DNA of 64,000 bases from Branchipolynoe longqiensis (Eukaryota > Annelida > Polychaeta > Phyllodocida > Polynoidae), in contig CM059193.1 of NCBI GenBank assembly GCA_030323885.1, forward strand, positions 92,133,990 through 92,197,989. The letters run 5' to 3'. Position 1 is the first letter of the stretch. The number at the start of each line of letters is the position of its first letter. Shown piece after piece: positions 39,908 to 49,069 of this stretch. The notes under the pieces are model-generated. The model did not search any database and was not told where the DNA came from. It worked only from the letters and a program-made list of their open reading frames with translations. Position numbers and translations under genes: made by a program.

Positions 39908-40215
39908 ACTGGACACGGTGGCCGAATCGATAGAGCGCAGGCTTCCCGTTCGGAAGGTCAGGAGTTCAATTCCCGGTCGAGTCAAACCAATGACTCACAA
40001 AATTGATACTTGTCATTTCCTAGCCTGGTGCTCGGCATAAATAGGATATGGCAAGGACTGGTTAGCTCAGTGTCAGAATAATGTGACTGAGTGGGATATC
40101 AGGTAATGGTGATGGCTTATACGACAGCACTATAAAGTCACCATGAGTGGTGCACACTCTCACAAGTCGGTACCTGTCCTGATATGACCTTAGATGTTGC
40201 CAGGATGTAAACTCC
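39908..40215 (+). mobile_element. SINE family A
   Basis: Good head (GGTGGCCGAATCGATAGAGC and TTCAATTCCCGGTCGAGTC) and full body; the tail ends GGATGTAAACTCCAACAATC. Confidence 0.85.
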
Positions 40216-40632
40216 AACAATCAACCAACATTCACTGGTTCAAAAGTAAGCGGCTCTAGAAATAAGGAGGGAGAAGGGAGGGGGGAGGGGAGGGGGCGGT
40301 CTATGATGTAGCGCCTCTCTGAACTGTCAGGTTGGTTGTTTGAGTTTTACGTCCTGGCAACATCTAAGGTCATACCAGGATGGGTCAACTGTCAGATAAT
40401 GCGATGCTCTTCAGAAGTTACATAAGGCACGTATCATAGCACTGACATTTACTTCAGTACTGTCTAAGCACAGGGACCCCCCCCCACCCCCTCTTCAATT
40501 ACTGTCAAGTTCAGAGATTCACCTTGTAATGTCAATAAAGGATCTGATTTTTATTGGACGCAGTTTTCTTTTTTTAAATCTGTGCGATTATTTATATATT
40601 TTATTATTGTTGTATACTTAATGTTGCATACT

Positions 40633-40870
40633 CCACTAAAAGCAACACATTTTCAAAAATAAAACACTTATCTAGTTAAGTAGGTGTGAACCTACATATC
40701 CAACCTAGATACCAGTGCACTTATTAAGTATTTTCTGCTAAATATAAGGCCATACTAAGTGAATTTAATTAAGCTTGTTACTACTGAAGCCTATGGCTAT
40801 GGACAGAGTTTTGCAAGTACGCCACAATTAATATGGCATGTTTACACTTCAAATATCGCCAAATATCACT
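40633..40870 (+). mobile_element. fragment of GTTGCATAGTCCGATGG-type MITE
   Basis: Interior markers (ACACTTATCTAGTTAAGTAG, CAGTGCACTTATTAAGT, TTGTTACTACTGAAGCCTAT) without clear termini. Confidence 0.45.
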
Positions 40871-41084
40871 TCAAATATCGTTAATTCAATGATGTTCTTT
40901 ATCGGTGGATGTAGAATGCATAAGTTTGATTGTACTATTATTTCAATTGAAACCTTTTTTATTATGCCTGATTAGCTTTGAGGGCTTGCTTTCCCTCTTT
41001 CCTGCATTATTTTCAAATTATATATAATTAATCTATTTAAATATTCCAAATTGGATATTACAGCAGGGCATATATATTTAGTAA

Positions 41085-41245
41085 TCTGCATTGACCTATC
41101 AGGCTTTGAACCACATAGACAGGTCAGCGTGGATAAGGTGATTGCATCAGGAAGCCTAGGTAGTTTACTGGTTCGCCTACTAGCCCCAGAGTGGCAAGAA
41201 GTGTGGGTTCAAAATCCTCCTCTGGGTGCAATATTTCCCATTTTA
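41085..41245 (+). mobile_element. SINE family C, degenerate
   Basis: CATTGACCTATCAGGCTTTG, ACATAGACAGGTCAGCGTGG and GCATCAGGAAGCCTAGG, then a degraded B box; ends GGTGCAATATTTCCCATTTT. Confidence 0.55.
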
Positions 41246-41278
41246 ATCATCCTCCAACATTGGTTTCCGTGACCAGGA

Positions 41279-41870
41279 TCCATCTTGTCAGGTGTTGGTA
41301 GATTGCAGACTGTTGCAAGAAATACTGAAAATTTAGCACAACTCAGTGGCGGATTTAGGGGAGGGGAACGGGGGGGGTACGTCCCCCCCCACCCGGCCGC
41401 TAACACCACACAGACATAGTGTGAGATGGACATGCCTTTGATAAACCAGTTTGTCTGCATTGCAGGTAGGTCAGGTAAATTAGAGCGCTAACTGTGGCTC
41501 AAACTCAACCTTCGGCATTCGAGCCCAGCACGCTAACCACTAGGCCACCGCAACTCCTTGCTGTAACAATTACTGATAATAAATGCACAATGTATATATG
41601 TTGCCGTGCATAAATTACTGTCCTTGTGAGCTCACCCTCCAGGAGAGCTAAAACTTGACAACATTCACACGTTGGCTATACCTAAAACATTTCTCTCAGG
41701 TGCCATGAAATCACTTCATTTTGGACGTCTGTTTTTGACTAACTTTTGCCTGAGGAAGGGGACACCCCTTCCCACATCTACCCCCTTACTTGGTGCTTTG
41801 TGCCTCGGACATTGTTCCCCAACCCGTTAGTCCAACACCTGGATCCGCCCCTGCAACTAAATGTATTTGG
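41279..41870 (+). mobile_element. element with GGCGGATTTAGGGG / GGATCCGCCCCTG ends, copy 2
   Basis: Homologous to 37024-37590 with small indels, including a 26-bp insertion near 41744. Same CAACT flanks and same left neighbour sequence. Confidence 0.65.
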
Positions 41871-42589
41871 GTTATTCTCCAAAACTGGGCACCACATATT
41901 TGGTCTCCATGTTACGATGCTGATAATTAAGTCTTTGTTTTATTGATAGCAAGTCAAATAATTAGTGTAGCCTCTGTCTACTAGGTATATTAGCAGTTCT
42001 ACATGTATTGAATTTATCCCACAAAAGATATCAACATTTTATTTGTATTATTTTGCTCTAGAGTGAAAATGTGAACATTTACACATTGACACCATACATG
42101 TGGCCAAACTTGTTTTCAACTTATTTTTCATCTTTTTTCTTTTAAGTCATAATCTTGTCTGCTTAACAGTAATCAATCAAATCTGGTTTGACTATGTTGT
42201 ATATGTTAAAATGAGGTTCTGGATGTGTCTCTGATTTTCATGTTACACGAGTGATATTAATGTATTCCTCAATTTGCATCAGATCTAATTCAAAAAGTGA
42301 AACTAATATTTTTCAACTCTGACATATGCACAACATGCAAACCTTCATAGCACATTGGATTAGGCTATTATTTGGAAGGATTTTTGCTATTATTTGGAAG
42401 GTTTTAATTTTTGGTTTCCATGTCACACTTTTGTACCCAGTTTTAAAGAATGACCCATTTACCAAACTATTGATGGTTGCTGAACGTACCCTGTAAATGT
42501 GCATGTTCTGTATGTATGTAATGGTAGGCAATAAATGACTTTTGGACTTTAACCATTTAAAAGACTTACAATTCCAGAGGGCCAAGTGT
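41871..42589. other. no gene seen
   Basis: AT-rich. A stretch near 42290-42430 resembles 5250-5410 and 29100-29230 (TTTTTGCTATTATTTGGAAGG type), a diffuse dispersed repeat without defined ends. Confidence 0.45.
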
Positions 42590-42745
42590 AGTAGCCTGCA
42601 CTGACCTCTCAGGCAAGGAGCCACATAGAGAGATGACATCAGGGAGCCTAGGTGGTGTAATGCGTAGAACACTGGCCTGGAATGACAACAAATATGGGTT
42701 TGAATCCTGCTCTAGGTGCCGTATTTCCCATTGTCAACACCTATA
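42590..42745 (+). mobile_element. SINE family C
   Basis: CTCTCAGGCAAGGAGCCACA, GGGAGCCTAGGTGGTGTAAT, GGGTTTGAATCCTGCTCTAG and GTGCCGTATTTCCCATT. Confidence 0.65.
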
Positions 42746-43189
42746 CGATATATGTGATGTATAACGCATTATGTGAGTATAAAGGCACGGAAGGGAATTA
42801 ACTCCTTTATTATTATCATGTCCTAATTATTGTTAATATTACACGATATACTGTACTGCCTCCATATAGATGTATTATATGTATAGATGTATTATGTGCT
42901 ATGTAAGCAATTATATGAGTATAAGTATGTGGAAACCGATTATCTATGAACTCCGCAATCTCCTCACTCTGCTTCATGCCTGTGCCACTCACTCCAAAAT
43001 TTAGCCCATAATTAATTCTACATATGAATAAAGAAACAACAATATGAGTGGGTTTAAGATACATATATTTATATATATATATATAATCTCTGGCTACAGG
43101 TTAACCGCCTCTATCCTGACAAACACAAGATTTTCGGGCATATTGAGGGCATGTGGCCTGACAAGTTAATGCATATACAGAAATAAGGC

Positions 43190-43490
43190 TTAAGCCTGGT
43201 ACACACCTCCCATATACGATTCACACGCTAAAACTGACTGCCTGATGGGACCCATCACAACCCGACCCATCCCGTTTCCCGACTAAAACTGCCCAATTCA
43301 TTTTTTGAATCTTATAAAATCTGGTACACACCTCCCGTATAAAACCTAAAACTGAGTTTTAAGTCGCGAATCGGAAGGCTCTGGTGTGATAGGGGATCAC
43401 ACACCTAAAGACTGAAACCGACTAAAACTCAAACTTAGTCGTGAAACGGGCAGTTTTAGGTTTTATACAGGAGGTGTGTACCGGGCATTA
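43190..43490. mobile_element. foldback element, CCTGGTACACACCTCCC arms
   Basis: Arms TTAAGCCTGGTACACACC and GGTGTGTACCGGGCATTA bound 300 bp. An internal copy of the arm (CTGGTACACACCTCCCGTAT) lies near 43321. The interior repeats CGACTAAAACTG-type words, as in 28060-28345. Confidence 0.8.
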
Positions 43491-43639
43491 TACGTCACAT
43501 ATGGTTGGCAGCAAAGTGACCTGAACTAACTGTGTAGTAAATTTTGACCACCTGCTTCGAGGTTATTTCTAGGTGACCCCACTGTGCCCACCATATTGTG
43601 TCCTCACCTGTGGCTGTCCATCTTATAGTTGCCTAGTCC

Positions 43640-43965
43640 GATGGTTTTTAGTTTCTGTCATTTCTTCTGAGATAAATATATCAGGTTGACCGTTATGATC
43701 TACCTTACTTTAGTTTAAAGTAATTTTTATTTTAATAGCTAACTTTTGAGCTATTTGAAGTGACAACATTCTAAATTAATTTTGGCAAGCACGCCAAAAC
43801 TCTGACATCATAGGCTTTGGCAGTAACAGGTTCTATTAAATTGCCTCAGTATTCCCGTCAATGTGGTGACACATGCTTAAGAAGTGCACCAGTATCTAAA
43901 TAGAATCAAATCTAGATAATTGTTTTGGTTTTCTGTCTTCATCGGACTATGCAGCTTTAACGACA
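43640..43965 (-). mobile_element. GTTGCATAGTCCGATGG-type MITE, reverse copy
   Basis: TAGTCCGATGGTTTTTAG at the left and CATCGGACTATGCAGCTTTA at the right, with the family interior reversed. Confidence 0.7.
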
Positions 43966-44391
43966 CCTCGAAGCTACCTGCCGTGATCCTCAAAAACCGA
44001 CTAACGCCATTTGGACTGAAATGAAACCATGCCTACCAGGTTGGAGCTAAAGCTGCCATCATTCCAATAATTAAATCTATTTTCTTTCGCAGAATCTGAC
44101 ACATCCCCTATATAATGCACTACCCAACATGAAATCGATAGACTTTAACTGGAAAGCGCAACAACGAATTACATTTGACCGAAAACAGCTCAAATGTATT
44201 TGTCAGCTCAAATCGATTTTGTACCTGAACTTTTCATTCATTCATCCCCCTCGCTCCCCCCCCCCTTAAAAAAAGAAAAGATTTCTGCATTTTAATAATG
44301 TATCTCTTTCGCACAGCCAGACAAGACTGAATGTCTTCGAAACCTGGCTCACCATCTTTCTCCTGCTTGTTAACAAATGCGAATATATTAC

Positions 44392-44499
44392 CTGTATAAC
44401 TACCTCACACCTACCCAGATGAAGGAAATTAGCGACATCCAAATTGATAAGAAGCGAGAGAGAGGGAAATTGAGAATAATTTGCAGTTTTTGTTGGCAT
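44392..44499 (-). CDS. tentative first coding exon of the GPCR
   Basis: An ATG at 44499 opens 36 codons with an NYS glycosylation sequon, ending at a donor CAG|GTAAT in phase 0, the phase the TM1 exon requires. A TATA box lies about 70 bp upstream. Against it: the intron would be about 9.5 kb, no family similarity is visible, and no alternative first exon was excluded by transcript data. Confidence 0.35.
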
Positions 44500-44564
44500 A
44501 GCTTTGACTTGCTTGGTGCTGGCTTCCAGTTAGTGCAGCTTCTTGTCAGGGAGAACAAAAAAGT

Positions 44565-44572
44565 CTTTTATA
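44565..44572 (-). promoter_or_regulatory. TATA box upstream of the tentative GPCR first exon
   Basis: TATAAAAG on the minus strand, about 66-73 bp before the ATG at 44499. The spacing allows a normal start site near 44540. Support is contextual only. Confidence 0.3.
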
Positions 44573-44929
44573 CCAGACACGTGCAATTAGGGTGAGATCA
44601 TGAATGGACCTACTAGCCTTTTGATTGGTGGAGGCTTCTTCGGTGACTAAGACTGGAGAGCCTACAGGTTGACACAAGAAGAGCTGTGACAGAGCGCTGT
44701 ATAGACACATTCTGATGCCTCCATTAGCTGGGTTCTGTTTGTCACAGTATCTCGCCACTTTTGTTCCTGTGTATAAAGAGGGTGTGTGGGTGGTGTTTAT
44801 TGAGTGCCTAAGTTGGTTGGTTGTTGGAGTTTTACGTCCTGGCAACATGTAAAGTCATATCACGAAGGGTAGCGACTTGTGACAGTGCACACTCATGCCG
44901 ACTTTATAGGAAGAAAGGAAGATAAGTCA

Positions 44930-45400
44930 CACCGATAAACAGTGAGGGTGTTGTGCTTTAATGACACCTACCAGTGACCTATCAACCTAACCCCTCACCT
45001 CCTACTGTCCACATTATGTCTCCTTATCAACTTAGCCTGTATACTGAAAAGCAGTGCCTACAGCCCATGGGACAGGAGTCCTCGTGGTGTGTATACACTC
45101 AATTTGAATAGGTGAATTTGGCTAGCATCAGACAGAGTGTCTGGGGTTCCTGCTCAAGAGTAGGTCTGTCTCACTCAAGAGCCAGGAGTAGAGTGATCCC
45201 TCTCCAGAATGTCTGGAGAAGTTTCTTGAATAATTAATTAAAATGAGACCTGTGTAGCCATGATAGCCCAAGGGGGGTGAGGTGACCGGATCTCCCACAG
45301 ACAGCCAATCAGACACTCCCTTACAGACTGGTCAGTGCAATGCCCTAATATGGGGGAGTTGCCACCCAACCCAGCCTGCAGGGTGTGGCTCTAAGGAATG
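44930..45400 (-). repeat. LTR-like repeat, possible solo LTR, copy 2
   Basis: On the minus strand it shares the order of blocks with 33735-34260: GTGTCTGATTGGCTG, GGTCACTGGTAGGTG, AAAGCACAACACC and GTGACTTATCTTCCTTTC. Diverged, ends not defined. Confidence 0.4.
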
Positions 45401-45439
45401 TAGTATGGCTGGTGTGCTTGGCCCTGGGTCCGGTAGGGG

Positions 45440-46335
45440 CAGTTAGTTGCATACAGTTACAATTAGATATATATATGTATATACCAAAAATGTCCTTTTT
45501 CTCCAATTGTATTCTTTATGAATACATAGAGGAACATTTCATCCACCGTGAACTGCTTCATATCTAAGAACATCTCTTCATTAACTTTAGGCATCATGCA
45601 TGAACATATATCTCACATAGTTTATATCATGTCATCATGTGGGTGGGGGGACACCATTGCTTTTAGATTACATAACCTTCTCCCCACTCCAAAGCCCAAG
45701 AATAATAATGCTCTCTGCCAATATATAATTCTTTATCGAAAATCCGTATATTTTTACAAGGAGACCAGGCTATATGTGATTTAGGTCATCCCACATCACG
45801 TGGTCATTGCGAGATGTCAATACCGGTCATTATGAGAGGACTTTTGGAAAGCTTGCCGAAAGTATTTAGGCTTCTTTCAGCTCAAATTGCTTCAAAACTA
45901 GCCATTTTGCATCAAAATGATTCCGGAATAATGATTACTAGGTTATAACGATCGATTTGATATACTTATCTAAAAAATAATACAAAAATTCAAATGCCAT
46001 CAGACCATGCAACTTTAATGAACAATGATAACATCAATTATATGTGCGTTTGTGAAATAATGCTGCACCAGATGGTACACTGGTTCAATAAAACGGTATT
46101 GGAATAAAATGCAACGGAATAAACTGCTATAAAATATCATATATTTTAATAATAGAAAACATGTAACATTTGTAATCTCAGGTGATATGCAGCTGCGTAC
46201 CTTCATATATGGAAGCTAGGCCCGTGCATAGGCACACTCTATTCAAATCATCAACATACAATTGTACTATTAATTTGCCAATCACTAGAAATAGTAGTAC
46301 AAATTCAGATAGTAATATTCAGGCACACATGCTCC
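45440..46335. other. no gene seen
   Basis: AT-rich intergenic sequence holding the end of a GTTGCATAGTC-type MITE (about 45930-46020, CAGACCATGCAACTTTAATG). Confidence 0.5.
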
Positions 46336-46339
46336 TAGT

Positions 46340-47005
46340 GTTATATGGCGCCACCGTGTGGGGATGGTTCACATCATTACCTTCCCCACCTGCACCTAGA
46401 TGGCACCACCGTGTATGGGATGGTTCTCACCATTACCTTCCCCACCTGCACCTAGATGGCACCACCGTGTATGGGATGGTTCACATCATTACCTTCCCCA
46501 CCGGCACCTAGATAGCGCCACCGTGTATGGGATGGTTCTCACCATTATCTTCACCACCTGCACCTAGATGGCGCCACCGTGTATGGGATGATTCTCACCA
46601 TTATCTTCACCACCTGCACCTAGATGGCGCCACCGTATATGGGATGGTTCTCACCATTACCTTCCCCACCTGCACCTAGATGGCGCCACCGTGTGGGGGA
46701 TGGTTCACATCATTATCTTCCCCACCTGCACCTAGATGGCGCCACCGTGTATGGGATGGTTCACATCACTATCTTCCCCACCTGCACCTAGATGGCGCCA
46801 CTGTGTGGGGGATGGTTCTCACCATTATCTTCCCCACCTGCACCTAGATGGCGCCACTGTCTATGGGATGGTTCTCACCATTACCTTCCCCACCTGCACC
46901 TAGATGGTGCCACCGTGTATGGGATGGTTCTCACCATTACCTTCCCCACCTGCACCTAGATGGCGCCACCGTGTCGGAGTGGTTCTCATCAGTACCTTCC
47001 CCACC
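46340..47005 (+). repeat. 56-bp satellite
   Basis: About 12 units with CCCCACCTGCACCTAGATGG, CGCCACCGTGTATGGGATGG and TTCTCACCATTA. The units are very similar, suggesting recent expansion or homogenisation. Confidence 0.9.
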
Positions 47006-47325
47006 TGCTACTAAAGGGTGCCACGGTCTGGGTGTGGCCTCTTGGGGCATCCCTAGCATAATAGTGGTGACACCAATAGACAAGATCAGGGACCAGTCTA
47101 GCGTTCCTTTTCGGGATTCCCTAAATGAATGCATGTGGTATCCTTCCACGGAGAGTTTCTTTGTAATCGCCTAATCTTTTTTTTGTTAGAATGTCAAATT
47201 GTATTTCTTTGATAGAAATAACGCAAATCGGAAATTACCAAAATTCGTTGAAACATGCTAAATCGTGGGAGCCTTTGATCCCTTCATGTACAGTATCCTG
47301 GTCATGGCACCAATGTTGTGAAGGG

Positions 47326-47905
47326 TGGGAAGCGGGACATAGCTCAGGCGCTAGAGTGTCCACCTGTGAAGTGGTTGGTCATCGAATTGATCCTTCTCAG
47401 TGGACGCATTTGCAGTTTGGGCTATATTCAGTTCCAACCCGTGGTCCACAACTGGTTCATCAAAGGCTGTGGTATGTGTTGTCCTGTCTGTGGGAAAGTG
47501 CATATAAAAGACCATTTGCTGCTTATCGGAAAGAGTAGCCTATGTGGTGGCAGCGGGTTTCCTCCAAAGAAATGTGAAGAGTTCAGGTGCAAAACCATGT
47601 AAGCGCCAATCCAAAAATGGAGCTCAACATTGGAATCAAACCTTCAAAAAGTTAATTCTACTCTTTATTTCATTGCTCCATGACCATATGATCATATGAT
47701 CATATGAAAAATGGAATTAATGAGAATTAAAATTATTTTCAGGAACTAATCTTTTATTTAACCTACATGTTGGGGATTGGAATTTACGTGGTTTTGCGCC
47801 TAAACTCTTAATATGTCAGAATAACCATATGTTTGATGTCCAATAGCCGATGATGAAAATCGATGTGCTCTAGAGGCGTTGTTCAATAAAACAAGCTTTA
47901 CTTGA
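47326..47905 (+). mobile_element. SINE family B, interrupted by a MITE
   Basis: tRNA-like head GGGACATAGCTCAGGCGCTA, body CCACAACTGGTTCATCAAAG and AAGTGCATATAAAAGACC, and tail ATAGCCGATGATG through GTTCAATAAAACAAG. The SINE is split between 47578 and 47812; joining the sides restores the sequence seen in 17190-17478. Confidence 0.8.
47578..47812 (+). mobile_element. MITE inserted in SINE B
   Basis: Ends AGAGTTCAGGTGCAAAACCA and TGGTTTTGCGCCTAAACTCT are inverted repeats, as are the inner CGCCAATCC and GGATTGG. About 235 bp with no ORF. Confidence 0.75.
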
Positions 47906-47929
47906 AGGGTGTTTTTTTTCTAAATGGGA

Positions 47930-48560
47930 AACATTTCGCACAGAGTGCTGCTCAAACCCACACATCTACCATTGCAGGGGCCATATGCACCAATCAGTGT
48001 TAGGCTTAGCCGGTGCTAGGGGCTAGCTCTGGGATAGCTACCTCCGGGTAGAGGCAGGTTGGAGAAATAGGTCAAGTGGTATGCACCAATGTACTAGCCA
48101 GGGCGGATAGCTAACCGTGAAGTTATTCATAGATTTGGGAATTCCCTCGATTCGACAATATGAATAACACCGCCAATGCGGCGGGAGTGTTAATAACGGT
48201 TTGATTTTAGGGTTAATTTGATTAAATTTCACTTATTGCGTATGTAAATCTGTTAAATATGATCGCATTGAATAGATTTGGCTCTAATATATCGGCGGCC
48301 GCCACACTAACCGGCGCGGCTTGCAGTTACCCCTCCTCTGAAAAGTGGTTTAGCTTAGCCTAGGCTACGGTCGGCGGTTAGCGCTGACACCGATTGATGC
48401 ATACGGATTTTCCACAGTTAGCCGTGTGGAGCTAGCCAAACCGCGGTAACGGCCCTAACACCGATTGGTGCATATGGCCCCAGGTCTGGCATCCTAACCT
48501 TGAGGCTATCTAGGCTGCCTAATGCATGTGACATTTCACCTGGGGAGGTCAGTGCACCTC
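47930..48560 (-). mobile_element. SINE family C, interrupted by a foldback element
   Basis: The left part (AAATGGGAAACATTTCGCAC to CTACCATTGCAG) and right part (CAGGTCTGGCATCCTAACC to GGGGAGGTCAGTGCA) rejoin into a family C SINE once 47979-48482 is removed. Confidence 0.7.
47979..48482. mobile_element. foldback element, GGGCCATATGCACCAATC arms, AT-rich core 1
   Basis: Arms GGGCCATATGCACCAATCAG and CCGATTGGTGCATATGGCCC (one mismatch in the compared 20 bp). The interior (about 48180-48310, reversed) aligns with core 1 of the 3685 and 6177 elements around ATGCGATCATATTTAACAG. It inserted into a SINE. Confidence 0.8.
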
Positions 48561-48951
48561 ACTAGATTGTGTATACTATTATTGTTATACCAAGTTAAAA
48601 TAGAACTAAATAATCTTATTTTAGGTATGATATCCCACACTGGCATGTTTAGTTATCTTATGCACGGTAAACTGAACGACGCAACACCAAACTGATTATA
48701 TTTTGTATGCAAACATTTATTTTGTATTGGTGAACAATGTTTTACCTCTTAATGATGTCAAGGAGGTAGTCAAATTATGCAAATAGTTTACATTATCCCA
48801 TGATTAAGTATTAATTAATACAGGTGTTTGATGGGTTGAAGTACGTATTTAAAAAAGACTATTTGCAATAAACTATTATGTAGATGTAGCTATTAATTAA
48901 TGATTGATGAAATAATGTCGATGGAAGGTTGGAGTGGATGTCAGAGGATGG

Positions 48952-49069
48952 TCAGAAGATGAAGGGCAGCTCCACTATGGTGGAAGGCTTCTTCACCTTC
49001 TTGTTATCCTTCTTGACATCTGTGGCGGTCGTTCCGACTTTCGCCGGTAGGACAACACCTCCCGCCTCC
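48952..49069 (-). CDS. unknown gene, exon 3
   Basis: 118 bp encoding a Lys-rich tail (DVKKDNKKVKKPSTIVELPF) and the TGA at 48952-48954. Confidence 0.78.
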
